64,000 nt of DNA from Glaciimonas sp. CA11.2 (GCF_034314045.1 NZ_JAVIWL010000001.1:3100001-3164000), one strand, 5' to 3'; numbered from the stretch's first letter, positions 1-11,083 are shown. Notes: a model not told the origin generated them from the sequence alone. Program-made: numbers and translations.

Positions 1-137
1 AGGAAATCCGCCGCCAGATTCCGGCCTGCCTGGACGGTGACCGCTGGTTCCATGACGATATTCTGATGGCGCAGTCGTTTGTGGTCACCGGATCGGTACG
101 TAATGCCGTGGTGGAGAAAATTGGGGCGTTTGTGTAG
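1..137 (+). CDS. C-terminal end of an unidentified protein (partial)
   Basis: An open frame runs from the window edge (first full codon at 3) to a TAG at 135-137, giving about 44 residues that end in VVEKIGAFV. I do not recognise the family. It lies just upstream of the purine-catabolism genes but on the opposite strand from puuE, and the two converge. The lack of start and domain prevents any functional call. Confidence 0.5.
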   Translation, partial: EIRRQIPACLDGDRWFHDDILMAQSFVVTGSVRNAVVEKIGAFV

Positions 138-302
138 CTACCCAAGCAAGAAAATCGTTACCGCATGGCGTTTTACAACGCTGTGCGATAACGATTTTTT
201 ACTTTGTTGCTATCTAAAAATTCTGCGATCAGAAGCGATGGCGGATATTTCTGACCACGAGCGAAAGGGCTCGGCTATTTAAATGCCCTGTAAAAGTGGC
301 CT

Positions 303-1250
303 TCAGAAGGGGTGTGTAGCGCGCCAGTGATTGGCGATGTCAATGCGGCGTGTGATCCAGACCTTGTCGTGGGATTGCACATAATCTAAAAAACGTGCCA
401 GCGCTGCAGCCCGAGCCGGGCGCCCAACCATGCGGCAATGTAAACCGATTGATAGCATTTTGGGCTGGTTTAATCCTTCAGGATCGCCTTCTCTATAGAG
501 AACGTCGAACGCGTCCTTCAGATAGTCAAAAAATTGCGTTCCGGAATTAAAACCTTGAGCGGCAGCAAAACGCATGTCGTTGGTATCCAACGTATAAGGA
601 ATGATGAGCTGAGGTTTTGTCGTCGCTTCGCCAGCATGGCCGCCGATGGTAACTTGCTCCCAAAAGGGCAGATCATCGCCATAGTTGTCTGAGTCATAGC
701 TAAAACCGCCATGTTCCATGACCAATCTACGGGTATTGGGTGAGTCGCGTCCGGTATACCATCCCAGCGGTGCTTCGCCGGTCAACTGTTTGATGATGAT
801 GACTGCTTCGGCTATATGGGCACGTTCAGTGACTTCATCCATATTTTGATAGCTGATCCAGCGTAGGCCGTGACAGGCTATTTCATGGCCAAGTTCTTGA
901 AAAGCCGCGGTTGCTTCCAGATTGCGCTGTAGCGCACGCGCGACACCAAAAATTGTCAGTGGTAACTTGCGCTCCTCGAATAACCGTAGCAAACGCCATA
1001 ATCCAGCGCGCGAACCGTATTCATAGAGAGACTCCATACTCATGTGGCGCGCCGGAAAGCTTTGAGCGCCAATGATTTCCGAGAGGAACGTTTCCGATCC
1101 TGCGTCGCCGTCCAGTACGCAATTTTCGCTGCCCTCTTCATAGTTGAGAACAAATTGCAAAGCGACGCGGGCTTGACCGGGCCATTGCGGGTGTGGGGGG
1201 GTGCGACCATAGCCGGTCAGATCACGAGGATAATTATTAGGCATACTCAT
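303..1250 (-). CDS. puuE: Allantoinase of the polysaccharide-deacetylase type (PuuE)
   Basis: The product hydrolyses allantoin to allantoate in the cytosol, a step of uric acid breakdown. It carries the NodB-like fold typical of PuuE: near the N-terminus YPRDLTGYGRTPPHPQWPG, then ALQFVLNYEEGSE, the helix with EYGSRAGLWRLLRLFEER, GHEIACHGLRWI (metal-ligand histidine region) and GWYTGRDSPNTRRL. I chose the ATG at 1250 (315 residues, close to the roughly 310 usual for PuuE) because the 32 extra codons upstream, back to 1346, do not look like the family. It diverges from uraH, which acts just before it in the same pathway, across about 250 bp that must hold both promoters. The ribosome site is weak. 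Confidence 0.88.
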   Translation of the reverse strand: MSMPNNYPRDLTGYGRTPPHPQWPGQARVALQFVLNYEEGSENCVLDGDAGSETFLSEIIGAQSFPARHMSMESLYEYGSRAGLWRLLRLFEERKLPLTIFGVARALQRNLEATAAFQELGHEIACHGLRWISYQNMDEVTERAHIAEAVIIIKQLTGEAPLGWYTGRDSPNTRRLVMEHGGFSYDSDNYGDDLPFWEQVTIGGHAGEATTKPQLIIPYTLDTNDMRFAAAQGFNSGTQFFDYLKDAFDVLYREGDPEGLNQPKMLSIGLHCRMVGRPARAAALARFLDYVQSHDKVWITRRIDIANHWRATHPF

Positions 1251-1500
1251 AGCGTTTTTTTGTAAATATCTTTTATTAGGTGGCCTGTAATAACCTGGAC
1301 GAATTTTTTTTACACTTCTATTGCACGCGCCCGTCAATTGTTGCACGGCGGTCCCATTGCTCGTTAGCGATGGAAGACAATATTTTGAATTATGTGGCCT
1401 GATGTCATGATTAATATATGCGGGATAGTATATTGACCTTCATCCTGCGGTATATCATTTAATCTGAATTTATATTTCGTCGTCGACCTAAGGAAAAATA

Positions 1501-1854
1501 ATGGGGAAGTTGAGCACGCATGTTTTGGACATTACACAGGGAAAGCCCGGCGCAGGAGTCAGCATTGCGTTGTATTTCGTAAACGATAATGATAAAACAC
1601 TGTTGAAAAATGTCGTCACGAATACCGATGGCCGCTGCGATGTGCCGTTGTTGCAGGGTGAAGAAATGCAAGTTGGACAATATGAGTTAATTTTTTCAGC
1701 AGGTGATTACTTTGCCGCCCAAGGAGTGACTGTGCCGACTCCACGCTTTGTTGATCGTGTCACGTTGGCATTCGGGATTGCGAATCCTGATGAGAATTAT
1801 CACGTACCGTTGGTGGTGTCGCCGTGGTCCTACTCAACTTATCGTGGTAGTTGA
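1501..1854 (+). CDS. uraH: 5-hydroxyisourate hydrolase (transthyretin-like)
   Basis: The enzyme converts 5-hydroxyisourate, the product of urate oxidation, to OHCU. At 117 residues it has the usual family length. It starts with LSTHVLDITQGKPG (histidine in the first strand), has GRCD in the middle and ends in the diagnostic YRGS tetrapeptide preceded by HVPLVVSPWSYSTYRGS. A purine-rich ribosome site (AAGGAAAA, about 1491-1498) sits just before the ATG. Divergent puuE acts downstream in the pathway, so together they make a ureide-catabolism locus; the uraD decarboxylase that should link them is not seen in this window. Confidence 0.93.
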   Translation: MGKLSTHVLDITQGKPGAGVSIALYFVNDNDKTLLKNVVTNTDGRCDVPLLQGEEMQVGQYELIFSAGDYFAAQGVTVPTPRFVDRVTLAFGIANPDENYHVPLVVSPWSYSTYRGS

Positions 1855-1862
1855 TTGAATTG

Positions 1863-1895
1863 ACCATGTATGCCTGATATTTGGGCGTACATGGT
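1863..1895 (+). terminator. Hairpin after uraH, possible terminator
   Basis: ACCATGTA (1863-1870) pairs with TACATGGT (1888-1895), extended by a GCC/GGC pairing around an A/T-rich loop. No T-tract follows, so if it ends transcription it is not a textbook intrinsic terminator. Confidence 0.35.
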
Positions 1896-2294
1896 ATTGA
1901 ATCAGGCCTTTCATCGATATCAATTCCGCTTTCTCTGCCTGCTATGTTAGCTCAGGCGGGTGGTCACCAATGCTAATAACCAATAACATCTGCAATTCAA
2001 CAACCCTCTTACAAAAGCTTGTGTTAAACTCTGCGCAATATCTTTTGGAAAAATAGTCCCGCAGGTTTTAAAATTGCCGACTACCCGAAAGAAAAGAGTA
2101 GACTGATGCAAGGCAAGCGATGATCTCGCCTCACCATCAAGTTTCTAGTCCCGCCCAATTCTGTACCTCCTCTAACGGGCGCCGGACGGCAGTATCAACG
2201 AGTTTCGATTTGATCAGGACGCAGACGGCACATTGCCGTCTTTGAGCCTACATTCTGCACATTTATTAACAAATTTAACGAATACACGTCGTAC
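1896..2294. other. Long non-coding stretch before scpB
   Basis: About 400 bp with no convincing reading frame. It holds a perfect hairpin at 2223-2241 (AGACGGCA / TGCCGTCT, 3-nt loop) followed by TTT, about 50 bp before the scpB start. It could be a leader with an attenuator, or the 3' end of a short RNA gene. I do not recognise a known RNA family. Confidence 0.4.
2223..2243 (+). terminator. Perfect 8-bp hairpin with short T-tract upstream of scpB
   Basis: AGACGGCA at 2223-2230 and TGCCGTCT at 2234-2241 are exact inverted repeats with a CAT loop, followed by T's to 2243. The shape is terminator-like, yet it lies inside the probable scpB leader. It therefore either ends an upstream RNA or attenuates scpB. 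Confidence 0.45.
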
Positions 2295-3299
2295 ATGGAT
2301 ATTGTTGAGGCCAAGAAAGTCCTCGAGACAGCGCTACTCTGTGCCCATGAGCCCTTGTCAATTAATGACTTGAAGAAGCTCTATGTGGTGCATGACGACG
2401 TTGACGGTGAAGTCGATGCAAACACGATCAAATTGATGCTGGAAGAACTGCGCACAGATTGGTCTGACAAAGGTATCGAAGTAGTTTCACTGTCAACCGG
2501 TTGGCGTTTTCAAAGCCGACCAGAGATGAAGATTTATCTGGAGCGTATGAATCCGGAGAAGCCACCCAAATACTCACGTGCTGCCCTTGAAACCCTAGCT
2601 ATTATTGCCTATCGTCAGCCAGTGACGCGTGGCGATATTGAAGAGATTCGCGGAGTGACGGTAAATTCTCAGACTGTGAAAATGCTCGAAGAGCGTGGTT
2701 GGATTGAGCCAATCGGTTACCGTGATGTACCGGGCCGCCCCGGCTTATTTGCCACGACTAAACAGTTTTTGGATGATCTGGGACTGACATCCCTGGATCA
2801 ATTGCCGCCTTTGCAACAAGTCGCTAAAAATGATATGCAGGAAGGCACTTTGCTGGAACTGCAGGCATTAGAAGCGGATCTTGAAGCAAATCTGGCAGCA
2901 AACCGCGATGCACCGGTGCGTGCTGAAACCGTTGAATCAGTTAGTAACAGCGCGCCTGGGAGCGTGGTCGAATCTGCGGAAGTTAAGGGCGACCAAGACA
3001 ACTTTTCGCATGATCTAGTGAACGATATTGAGCAGAACAGCATCTCAACAGCACTGATTGATCCGATCGAGGCGTCTGGCAACCACATTGCGGCAGTCAT
3101 AGAAATACAAGAAGCAACTCCTAAACATGCGGCAGAAGCGGGCGTTACGGAAGTTATCTCAGATGAACTCGCACATATACAGCCGGCTGAATTATCAGTT
3201 GCACCTAATGAAGTTTTTACCAACGACCCAACGCCTGAGTCAGCTGATGATGTCAAGCCCGGTCCGTACAACGACGATCTAAATAATGAATCCACCTAG
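2295..3299 (+). CDS. scpB: Segregation and condensation protein B
   Basis: ScpB forms the SMC-ScpAB condensin complex that compacts and segregates the chromosome. Residues 1-175 show two winged-helix domains: [17 protein letters not shown] at the start, then [27 protein letters not shown] and the closing [18 protein letters not shown]. The product is 334 residues. The extra 150 C-terminal residues are acidic, low complexity and probably disordered, which is common in Burkholderiales ScpB. The end of the gene overlaps the rluB start by 14 bp, so the two are translationally coupled. Confidence 0.93.
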   Translation: MDIVEAKKVLETALLCAHEPLSINDLKKLYVVHDDVDGEVDANTIKLMLEELRTDWSDKGIEVVSLSTGWRFQSRPEMKIYLERMNPEKPPKYSRAALETLAIIAYRQPVTRGDIEEIRGVTVNSQTVKMLEERGWIEPIGYRDVPGRPGLFATTKQFLDDLGLTSLDQLPPLQQVAKNDMQEGTLLELQALEADLEANLAANRDAPVRAETVESVSNSAPGSVVESAEVKGDQDNFSHDLVNDIEQNSISTALIDPIEASGNHIAAVIEIQEATPKHAAEAGVTEVISDELAHIQPAELSVAPNEVFTNDPTPESADDVKPGPYNDDLNNEST

Positions 3300-5697
3300 T
3301 TCCAATGATGCGCCGATGAACGACGCTACCGCTACCACCCCCGAGTCGAAGCCGGCTAAAAAGCCGAGAGCGCGCAAAGTGGCGCCCATTGAGGCACCAT
3401 CGACGGTGGAGGTAACCGCTAAATCAACAGCCGCGAAACCGGCCATCAAGAAAACTTCCGCTGCGAAAGCAGCGAGTCCGAAGGCAAAGGTTGTGGCCGC
3501 GGTTGCCGAGCCAGTCGCTGCCAAGCCAGTTGCCAGAAAAACTGCAGCGGCAAAGACGGTTGCTGCGGTTGCTGCGCCTATATCGCCAAAGCCAGTTGCT
3601 GCGAAAACCAAAGTTGCCAAGCCGATTGCCGTTAAAGCCGCCGTTAAAGCTGCCGTTGTAGCTGCTGTAGAGCCAGCAAAAGCGCCAACCAAGCCGGTTG
3701 TGGCAAAGAGCACTGTTGCCGAGGCAGTCGTTGTTAAACCAGTGATTGCTAAACCTCCCGCACAGCCTCCTGTGGCAAAAAACGTAGTTGAAGTGGCTCC
3801 TGAAGTGGCTCTAGTTAAGCGCGCACCTCGCAAGAAGCCGGCGCCAAAAGAACTCGTCATTGAAGTCGCTCCAGAAACCTTTACGGTCGCAAAACGACCG
3901 CGCAAGCCAACTCCACAGAAGCCGGCGTTCATCATTGAGGCAATAGCCTCAGCGCCATCGATAAATAGTGTGACTGTAAGTGCGTCGGCGGCGTTTGTAC
4001 CAGTTGCTTCACCACTGGATGTTAATCCTACTGACAAGCCACCCCGACGTGGTGTGCGTGGACCGCGTGCTCTGCGTAGTAATCGTGCCGCACGTGCACA
4101 AGAACTGGCTGCTCAAACGCCTGCGGTACCTTACTCAAAGCCGACACCAGCGCCTGAAGGCTCTGAGTTTTCAGAGGCTTCCGAGCCAAACGGAAATCGT
4201 GAACTGCCCGCGAACGCTACGAATTCGCCACGTGGTGAACGTAATTCAGACCGCAATCCGCGTGCCGGTGGTCGCAACGAAGGCCGCACGCCTGGTCGCG
4301 ACGGCCGTAACGGTAATAGTCTCAATAGTACAAACTCACGTGATCGCCAGCAAGCTAAGAAGCCACACAATCAGCCGGGTCGTCCAGGTCAAAAAGGGCC
4401 GCAAGGCGCTCCGCGTGTCGCTGATGCGGATGAAGTGTTTTCGTTTGTTACATCGGAAGATTTCGATGATTTGGTGACCGAAGATGAGGCCGGTGAACGT
4501 GCTGGTCGCAATGCCCCTCAAAAAAATGTGCGTCGTGATCTCACTGCTGAAGACGATGCGCCGAAGCTTCACAAAGTTCTGGCTGACGTAGGTTTGGGTT
4601 CGCGTCGCGATATGGAAGAGTTGATTATCGCTGGCCGCGTTTCGGTCAACGGCGAACCTGCCCATATCGGGCAGCGTATCTTGCCAACTGATCAAGTACG
4701 TATTAATGGTAAGTTGTTACAACGTAAAGTTTCAAAACGTCCACCCCGGGTTTTGGTCTATCACAAGCCATCCGGTGAAATCGTCAGTCATAACGATCCA
4801 GACGGGCGCCCATCGGTATTTGATCGCTTGCCCAACATGAAGGCCGCCAAATGGCTGGCTGTTGGTCGACTCGATTTCAATACTGAAGGATTATTGCTAT
4901 TCACGACTTCCGGCGATTTAGCCAATAAATTGATGCATCCACGCTACAACATTGACCGGGAGTACGCAGTACGTACGCTTGGTGAGTTAGAGCAAGGTAT
5001 GCGCCAGAAATTACTGGCAGGCGTTCAGCTCGACGACGGTACAGCGCAGTTTTCGAAGATTGCTGATGGCGGCGGCGAAGGAATCAACAAATGGTATCGC
5101 GTGACGATCGGCGAAGGCCGTAACCGCGAAGTACGTCGGATGTTCGAAGCAATTGGTTTAACTGTTTCCCGCCTGATTCGTACCCGTTACGGCGCGATGA
5201 CATTGCCGCGTGGTTTAAAACGCGGTCGATGGGAAGAGCTGGACGAAAATGCTGTGCGAGCGATGATGGCCGCTAACGGCTTGGAAAAAATAGCCGCACC
5301 GGGCGCTGGCAATAAGGGGCGCGACGACGCAAGAGAGCGTGATCGTGAGCCAAACGGGAACCGTGCCAGTAGCAGCTATCCGACTAATCCAGGCCAAGGC
5401 CCAGGATTTAACCGCGCCCCAAGTCAAGGTCAAGGTTACGGACAACCGCGCCAAAATCAGGGCCGTGGTCCAAATCAAGGTCAGGGCGGTCAGAGTGGAC
5501 AAGGCTCTGGCCAAGGTGGACGTCCTCCGCAAGGTCAGCGTAGTCGCCAGCCGGATCCAATGCAAACGGCATTAGGTTTTCCAGACGCCGGACAGAGACG
5601 CAACAACAACTCACGTCCTGCCCGTCCTCCTGGTGGCAGAACGCCAGGTGCGGATTATCAAGGTGTACCCGGTTCGCCGCGTCGCCGTCCGCGGTAA
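3286..5697 (+). CDS. rluB: 23S rRNA pseudouridine(2605) synthase with giant disordered tails
   Basis: RluB makes the pseudouridine at 23S position 2605. The catalytic core lies at about residues 425-660: an S4 RNA-binding domain ([20 protein letters not shown], about 428-475), then the RsuA/RluB-type synthase with GRLDFNTEG, whose aspartate (D530) is the expected catalytic residue, and [13 protein letters not shown] later. The core is framed by about 420 residues rich in K, A, P and V in front and about 130 residues rich in G, Q, R and P behind. That makes 803 residues against about 290 in E. coli. The N-terminal tail resembles histone H1-like repeats and is probably a nucleic-acid-binding disordered arm. 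The start at 3286 overlaps the end of scpB. Confidence 0.9.
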   Translation: MNPPSSNDAPMNDATATTPESKPAKKPRARKVAPIEAPSTVEVTAKSTAAKPAIKKTSAAKAASPKAKVVAAVAEPVAAKPVARKTAAAKTVAAVAAPISPKPVAAKTKVAKPIAVKAAVKAAVVAAVEPAKAPTKPVVAKSTVAEAVVVKPVIAKPPAQPPVAKNVVEVAPEVALVKRAPRKKPAPKELVIEVAPETFTVAKRPRKPTPQKPAFIIEAIASAPSINSVTVSASAAFVPVASPLDVNPTDKPPRRGVRGPRALRSNRAARAQELAAQTPAVPYSKPTPAPEGSEFSEASEPNGNRELPANATNSPRGERNSDRNPRAGGRNEGRTPGRDGRNGNSLNSTNSRDRQQAKKPHNQPGRPGQKGPQGAPRVADADEVFSFVTSEDFDDLVTEDEAGERAGRNAPQKNVRRDLTAEDDAPKLHKVLADVGLGSRRDMEELIIAGRVSVNGEPAHIGQRILPTDQVRINGKLLQRKVSKRPPRVLVYHKPSGEIVSHNDPDGRPSVFDRLPNMKAAKWLAVGRLDFNTEGLLLFTTSGDLANKLMHPRYNIDREYAVRTLGELEQGMRQKLLAGVQLDDGTAQFSKIADGGGEGINKWYRVTIGEGRNREVRRMFEAIGLTVSRLIRTRYGAMTLPRGLKRGRWEELDENAVRAMMAANGLEKIAAPGAGNKGRDDARERDREPNGNRASSSYPTNPGQGPGFNRAPSQGQGYGQPRQNQGRGPNQGQGGQSGQGSGQGGRPPQGQRSRQPDPMQTALGFPDAGQRRNNNSRPARPPGGRTPGADYQGVPGSPRRRPR

Positions 5698-5703
5698 GCA
5701 CTT

Positions 5704-5743
5704 ATCCCGCTAGCGTGCGATGAGCGCCTGGTGGGATGTTTTT
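5704..5743 (+). terminator. Intrinsic terminator of scpB-rluB
   Basis: ATCCCGC (5704-5710) pairs with GTGGGAT (5731-5737, one G-T pair) around a loop with its own small pairing, followed by GTTTTT. It lies directly after the rluB stop. Confidence 0.55.
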
Positions 5744-5856
5744 CGTTAAGTGCAAGTGAGAAAGTCAGACCAAAATCCGAATCGTTGAAAGTTTCGATTT
5801 GACAACGGTTGAAACGATGTAAAAATATGGGTTAGCAACAAAAGACGGTTTCCACA

Positions 5857-5885
5857 TTGCGGGAACCGTGCTAATCGCTTATAAT
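5857..5885 (+). promoter_or_regulatory. Probable sigma-70 promoter of the rimP-nusA-infB operon
   Basis: A perfect -10 box TATAAT lies at 5880-5885, with TTGCGG at 5857-5862 as -35 and a 17-bp spacer. Transcription would start near 5892 and meet the hairpin at 5955-5979 before rimP. A second -35-like TTGACA at 5799-5804 has only poor -10 candidates. Confidence 0.6.
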
Positions 5886-5954
5886 TTATAGGTTAACAAA
5901 AGTCTTTTCGCATATTAGCGCGAAAGGCTGCATCAAATAACAAGAAATAAGAAG

Positions 5955-5979
5955 ATGGGCTGATGCCCATTTTTTTTTT
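5955..5979 (+). terminator. Terminator/attenuator in the rimP leader
   Basis: ATGGGC (5955-5960) and GCCCAT (5965-5970) form a stem with a TGAT loop, followed by nine T's. It lies between the likely promoter and the rimP start, about 63 nt upstream of the start codon. It either attenuates the operon or ends a short leader RNA of about 85 nt. Confidence 0.75.
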
Positions 5980-6041
5980 GCTAAACATTTGTGCATGGGT
6001 TTAATTTGATGGTATGCGTAGCTATTTAATGGAGAGTCGCC

Positions 6042-6530
6042 TTGCAGTTGCTGGAACTGATTGAAAAAACCGTTGTAGGCATGGACTACGAGTTGGTAGA
6101 GCTTGAAAAGGCCGCAGGTGGTTTACTGCGCGTGTTCATCGACATTACGCCCGAAAACGCCGAGCAAGGTGCGATCACGGTCGAAGACTGTGAAAAAGTA
6201 ACGCATCAATTGCTGCACGTGTTGACAGTTGAAAATATTGTCTACGAGCGGCTTGAAGTGTCTTCGCCAGGCTTGGATCGTCCGTTAAAAAAATATTCCG
6301 ACTATCTCCGTTTCGCTGGCAAAGAAGTGATCATCAAGTTGTGTTTGCCGATGCCCGGCGCTGCACATCGGAAGACATTTCAAGGTATTTTGCAGATACC
6401 GGATGGCGATAATCTAAAACTCGAATTTGAAGCAAACGATGGGTCGTCAGCGGTGCTGGATTTTACGCTCGCTGATGTCGACAAGGCACGCTTGGTGCCG
6501 CAGGTGAATTTTAGGAGTCGCAAAGCATGA
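6042..6530 (+). CDS. rimP: Ribosome maturation factor RimP
   Basis: RimP assists 30S subunit maturation. The 162-residue product has the family pattern [20 protein letters not shown], then LRVFIDI (beta strand), [13 protein letters not shown] and the conserved [17 protein letters not shown]. The start is a TTG at 6042: a clear GGAGAG ribosome site at 6031-6036 is correctly spaced and the family alignment begins there. It opens the operon and its last codons overlap nusA by 4 bp (ATGA). Confidence 0.93.
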   Translation: MQLLELIEKTVVGMDYELVELEKAAGGLLRVFIDITPENAEQGAITVEDCEKVTHQLLHVLTVENIVYERLEVSSPGLDRPLKKYSDYLRFAGKEVIIKLCLPMPGAAHRKTFQGILQIPDGDNLKLEFEANDGSSAVLDFTLADVDKARLVPQVNFRSRKA

Positions 6531-8086
6531 GTCGCGAAATTTTATTGTTGGTCGATGCGCTCGCGCATGAAAAAAACGTCGACCGAGACGTGGTGTTCGG
6601 CGCGCTCGAGCATGCACTTGGTCAGGCGACTAAAAAGCGTTACGAAGGTGACGTGGATATTCGTGTGTCGATTGATCGCGAAACCGGTGAATTTGAGTCA
6701 TTCCGTCGTTGGCACGTCGTGCCGGATGAAGCAGGTTTGCAATTGCCCGATCAGGAAATTTTGCTGTTCGAAGCAAAAGAGCAAATCGAAGACGTAGAAG
6801 TCGATGACCATATTGAAGAGCCGATTGAATCGGTTGATTTTGGCCGTCGTTTCGCACAGGATACCAAGCAAGTTGTTTTGCAGCGCATACGTGACGCCGA
6901 GCGTGAGCAAATTCTTGCCGACTTTCTGGAGCGCGGAGATTCTTTAGTCACTGGCACCATCAAGCGCATGGAGCGTGGCGATGCAATTGTTGAATCGGGC
7001 AAGATTGAAGCGCGTCTGCCACGTGATCAGACAATTCCTAAGGAAAACCTGCGTATCGGTGATCGTGTCCGTGCTTTCATTTTGCGGATTGATCGCAATG
7101 CACGCGGCCCGCAAGTGATTCTTTCACGTACCGCGCCGGATTTCATTAAAAAATTGTTCGAACTTGAAGTGCCTGAGATCGAGCAAGGTTCTCTCGAAGT
7201 TAAGTCGGCTGCACGCGATCCCGGCGTTCGCGCCAAGATTGCTGTTTATACAAGCGATAGCCGGATTGATCCAATCGGTACCTGTGTTGGTATGCGTGGT
7301 TCACGCGTACAAGCCGTCACTGGTGAACTCGGTGGCGAGCGTGTCGATATTGTGTTGTGGTCTGAAGATCCTGCGCAATTCGTCATTGGCGCACTGGCTC
7401 CGGCTAACGTCTCGTCGATCGTGGTAGATGAAGAAAAACACGCGATGGACGTTGTTGTTGACGCAGAAAATCTCGCTATCGCAATTGGTCGCGGTGGTCA
7501 GAATGTGCGGCTGGCAGCAGAGTTGACTGGTTGGCAGATTAACATTATGACTGCTGAAGAGTCAGCGGATAAGTCGGCTGTTGAAACCGCAGCAGTCCGT
7601 GCGCTCTTCATGGAAAAGCTTGATGTCGATCAGGAAGTTGCTGACATTCTGGTGGAAGAGGGTTTTGCCAGCCTTGAAGAAATCGCTTATGTGCCGATTA
7701 CCGAAATGCTGGAAATCGAATCGTTTGACGAAGAAACTGTCAATGAATTGCGTAACCGTGCGCGCGATGCATTGGTGACCGAAGCGATTGCCTCGGAAGA
7801 AGGCCTGGAAGGCATGGAAGATGCGCTGGCCAATTTTGATGGCATGGACCGTGTTGTTGCTGGTAAGTTGGGCTTGGCAGGTATCAAGACTCTGGCTGGC
7901 TTCACTGGTCTTGCGTATGACGAATTTGGCGCGATTTTGGCTCTGCCTACTGACCGTGCCCGTCAATTGATTAAAGAAGAATTTAAAGATGTGACCGACG
8001 ATGAGATGAAACTTATCGATGCCAAGTATGATGATCGTGCTAAAGCCTTACAGGCTAAAGCATGGAATACCGCGGAAGCCAAGTGA
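6527..8086 (+). CDS. nusA: Transcription termination/antitermination factor NusA
   Basis: NusA binds RNA polymerase and nascent RNA and modulates pausing, termination and antitermination. The 519 residues show, in order, the N-terminal polymerase-binding domain ([16 protein letters not shown]), an S1 domain near 135-200 ([14 protein letters not shown]), two KH domains ([14 protein letters not shown] and [19 protein letters not shown]) and two C-terminal acidic repeats near 365-510. Length and order match the proteobacterial form. It is coupled to rimP by ATGA overlap and followed by infB after 50 bp. Confidence 0.96.
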   Translation: MSREILLLVDALAHEKNVDRDVVFGALEHALGQATKKRYEGDVDIRVSIDRETGEFESFRRWHVVPDEAGLQLPDQEILLFEAKEQIEDVEVDDHIEEPIESVDFGRRFAQDTKQVVLQRIRDAEREQILADFLERGDSLVTGTIKRMERGDAIVESGKIEARLPRDQTIPKENLRIGDRVRAFILRIDRNARGPQVILSRTAPDFIKKLFELEVPEIEQGSLEVKSAARDPGVRAKIAVYTSDSRIDPIGTCVGMRGSRVQAVTGELGGERVDIVLWSEDPAQFVIGALAPANVSSIVVDEEKHAMDVVVDAENLAIAIGRGGQNVRLAAELTGWQINIMTAEESADKSAVETAAVRALFMEKLDVDQEVADILVEEGFASLEEIAYVPITEMLEIESFDEETVNELRNRARDALVTEAIASEEGLEGMEDALANFDGMDRVVAGKLGLAGIKTLAGFTGLAYDEFGAILALPTDRARQLIKEEFKDVTDDEMKLIDAKYDDRAKALQAKAWNTAEAK

Positions 8087-8136
8087 TCCGCGAGGTTCCA
8101 ATGTCGTCTACCGCGCCACATAGAAAAGAGGACTGA

Positions 8137-11010
8137 ATGGCGAGTAACAATGTAGCCCAATTTGCCACCGAGCTAAAGATGCCTGCAGATTTGTTGTTGA
8201 CGCAGTTGCGTTCAGCAGGTGTCTCTAAAGATTCGACTGATGATTCCTTGTCAAAAGAAGACAAGGATCGTTTGTTGGAACATCTGCGCCGTTCGCACGG
8301 CGCAGTGACCGATGGCGAGAAAAAGAAAATAACGCTGACCCGCAAGGAAACCACAGAAATCAAGCAGGCTGATGCGACAGGAAAATCGCGCACCATCCAG
8401 GTTGAGGTCCGTAAGAAGCGTACTTTCGTTCAGCGCGATGACCCTGCGGCGGAAACGCCTGAGGTTTCAGCTGAGCCTGTTGCCGCAGTGGTTGATGAAG
8501 CAGAACTGGCGCGTCGTGCAGACGAAGCGCGTCGGCATGCTGAATTAATGGCGCGTCAAGAAGTAGAGCTGCGTGAAAAGCAGGAGCATTTGGCAAAACT
8601 CGAAGCCGAGAAAGAAGCCCAGGCAAAAGCTGCGCAAAAAGCCGAAAGTGATGCAAAAAAGATCGAAAGCGAAGCCAAAAAGGCTGAGATAGACGCCAAA
8701 AAAGCTGCTGTTGCGGCTGCGCCTGTTGCTGCATCTTCTACACCGACTCCGGCGCCAGTGAAAACTGCTGACGATGCTGAGATGGAAGAAAAGAAGCGCT
8801 TAGCTGCTGAAGACGCGAAGAAGAAAGTGGCGGAAGCCGCGAAGGAAGCTGCAGAAAAATCGGCTGCAACTGAGCGCGCCCGTAAAGCGGTGCAAGATGA
8901 AGTTGCGCAGATCAAGGCGATGATGAATGCGCCGCGTCGCGTCATCAAGGCTCCTGAACCTGTCGCTCCTCCAGTTGTTGTCAAAGCTGCACCAGCTGGA
9001 ACGCTACACAAGCCTGCGGATAAGAAACCAAGCGAGAAAAAAGACGACAAGAAAGTTGTTGTCGACAAGAAATCGATTAAGTCTGCAAATGTTTCCTCGA
9101 CTTGGTCTGACGACGCGAAAAAACGCGGCGCTGGTATCAAGACGCGTGGTAACACTGGCGGCGGTCGCGATGGTTGGCGCAGTGGTGGTAAGGGACGTCG
9201 TAATTCACATAGTGATGATCACGAAACGAACTTCCAGGTGCCGACTGAAGCGGTGGTGAAGGACGTTTATGTTCCTGAAACCATTACCGTTGCTGAGCTG
9301 GCCCACAAAATGGCAGTGAAAGCATCGGAAGTCATTAAGCATCTGATGAAGCTTGGTCAAATGGTCACCATTAACCAAGTGCTGGATCAGGAAACTTCCA
9401 TGATTTTAGTGGAAGAAATGGGCCATACGGCACATGCAGCCAAAGAAGACGATCCAGAAGCATTGCTGGTGGATGGTGAAGAGCAGGCAGATGCAGAACT
9501 GGTGTCTCGTGCCCCAGTCGTGACTGTCATGGGTCACGTTGACCATGGTAAAACTTCGCTGTTGGATTACATTCGTCGTTCTAAAGTGGCATCTGGCGAA
9601 GCCGGTGGAATTACGCAACATATCGGTGCGTACCACGTTGAGACGCCAGGCGGTATGATTACCTTCCTGGATACGCCAGGCCATGAAGCATTTACGGCCA
9701 TGCGTGCACGTGGTGCAAAAGCAACCGATATCGTGATTCTGGTAGTTGCTGGTGACGATGGCGTGATGCCGCAAACGAAAGAGGCGATTGCCCATGCGAA
9801 AGCAGCTGGCGTGCCGCTCGTCGTAGCCGTTACCAAGATTGATAAGCCAGGTGCCAATATGGATCGGGTCAAGCAAGAACTGATCGCCGAACAAGTTGTG
9901 CCTGAAGAATACGGCGGAGACGCGCCTTTTGTTGGCGTTTCAGCTAAGACCGGTGAAGGTATTGAAGCCTTGCTGGAACAGGTTCTGCTACAGGCAGAAG
10001 TGTTGGAACTGAAAGCACCGATCACCACAGCAGCACGTGGTCTGGTGGTTGAGGCACGACTCGATAAAGGTCGCGGTCCAGTGGCAACTATTTTGGTTCA
10101 GTCCGGTACATTGAAACGTGGTGACGTAGTTCTGGCTGGTTCAGCCTACGGACGTGTTCGCGCCATGCTAGACGAAAACGGTAAAGCAATTAGCGAAGCG
10201 GGTCCTTCGATTCCTGTCGAAATTCAGGGTTTAACCGAAGTGCCGGTTGCGGGTGAAGAAGTGATGGTCATGGTCGATGAACGCAAAGCGCGTGAAATCG
10301 GTCTGTTCCGTCAAGGTAAATTCCGCGACGTTAAGTTGGCTAAGCAACAAGCTGCCAAGCTGGAAAACATGTTCGATCAGATGGCCGAAGGCGAAGTCAA
10401 GAATCTGCCGATGATCATCAAGACCGACGTTCAGGGTTCGCAAGAGGCGTTGGTGCAGTCCTTGCAAAAACTGTCGACCAGCGAAGTACGGGTTCAGGTT
10501 GTACACGCTGCAGTGGGTGGTATCACCGAGTCCGATGTCAACTTGGCGTTGGCTTCGAAAGCAGTCATCATTGGCTTTAACGTCCGTGCTGATGCACAGG
10601 CGCGCAAGATGGCAGAAGCCAATGGCGTTGATCTACGTTACTACAACATCATTTATGACGCTGTAGATGAGATCAAAGCGGCGATGTCTGGCATGTTGTC
10701 GCCAGAGAAGCGTGAGCAATCATTGGGTCTGGTCGAAATTCGCCAGGTTCTGTTGGTCAGCAAAGTTGGCGCAATTGCGGGTTGCTATGTACTCGAAGGC
10801 TTGGTCAAGCGTGGCGCATCAGTACGATTGTTGCGCGACAGCGTGGTCTTGTGGACCGGGGAACTGGATTCACTGAAGCGCTTCAAAGACGATGTTAAAG
10901 AAGTCAAGTTTGGCTTTGAGTGTGGTCTGACTCTGAAGAACTTTAACGATATCAAAGAAGGCGATCAACTCGAAATCTTTGAAGTCGAAGAAATTGCACG
11001 GACGCTGTAA
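8137..11010 (+). CDS. infB: Translation initiation factor IF-2
   Basis: This GTPase places initiator tRNA on the 30S subunit and promotes subunit joining. It has an IF2 N-terminal domain (residues 1-50, [19 protein letters not shown]), a long charged A/K/E linker, a second IF2-N domain near 380-430 and the G domain from about 460. G1 is GHVDHGKT at 466-473, G3 is DTPGHEAF and G4 is TKIDK. C-terminal domains follow to residue 957. The ribosome site AGAGGA precedes the ATG. The length is usual for Burkholderiales. Confidence 0.96.
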   Translation: MASNNVAQFATELKMPADLLLTQLRSAGVSKDSTDDSLSKEDKDRLLEHLRRSHGAVTDGEKKKITLTRKETTEIKQADATGKSRTIQVEVRKKRTFVQRDDPAAETPEVSAEPVAAVVDEAELARRADEARRHAELMARQEVELREKQEHLAKLEAEKEAQAKAAQKAESDAKKIESEAKKAEIDAKKAAVAAAPVAASSTPTPAPVKTADDAEMEEKKRLAAEDAKKKVAEAAKEAAEKSAATERARKAVQDEVAQIKAMMNAPRRVIKAPEPVAPPVVVKAAPAGTLHKPADKKPSEKKDDKKVVVDKKSIKSANVSSTWSDDAKKRGAGIKTRGNTGGGRDGWRSGGKGRRNSHSDDHETNFQVPTEAVVKDVYVPETITVAELAHKMAVKASEVIKHLMKLGQMVTINQVLDQETSMILVEEMGHTAHAAKEDDPEALLVDGEEQADAELVSRAPVVTVMGHVDHGKTSLLDYIRRSKVASGEAGGITQHIGAYHVETPGGMITFLDTPGHEAFTAMRARGAKATDIVILVVAGDDGVMPQTKEAIAHAKAAGVPLVVAVTKIDKPGANMDRVKQELIAEQVVPEEYGGDAPFVGVSAKTGEGIEALLEQVLLQAEVLELKAPITTAARGLVVEARLDKGRGPVATILVQSGTLKRGDVVLAGSAYGRVRAMLDENGKAISEAGPSIPVEIQGLTEVPVAGEEVMVMVDERKAREIGLFRQGKFRDVKLAKQQAAKLENMFDQMAEGEVKNLPMIIKTDVQGSQEALVQSLQKLSTSEVRVQVVHAAVGGITESDVNLALASKAVIIGFNVRADAQARKMAEANGVDLRYYNIIYDAVDEIKAAMSGMLSPEKREQSLGLVEIRQVLLVSKVGAIAGCYVLEGLVKRGASVRLLRDSVVLWTGELDSLKRFKDDVKEVKFGFECGLTLKNFNDIKEGDQLEIFEVEEIARTL

Positions 11011-11034
11011 CTTTAAGCGTCAGGTACAGATGCA

Positions 11035-11058
11035 GCATGCACATGAAAGTGTGCATGC
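11035..11058 (+). other. Perfect 9-bp inverted repeat after infB
   Basis: GCATGCACA (11035-11043) and TGTGCATGC (11050-11058) form a hairpin with a 6-nt loop and no T-tract. It sits between infB and the strong terminator at 11084, and may protect a processed 3' end. Confidence 0.5.
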
Positions 11059-11083
11059 ATTAGCATAAAATGATTTAAATCAG

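Noticed and set aside
79..282. 67-codon frame at the left edge
   Set aside because: Overlaps the real end of the partial gene in another frame and has no ribosome site or family resemblance.
3279..4037. 252-codon antisense frame in rluB
   Set aside because: Mirror of the Lys/Ala/Pro repeat region; alanine/threonine-rich shadow with no start signal.
8556..9155. 199-codon antisense frame in infB
   Set aside because: Serine/alanine-rich shadow of the IF2 linker.
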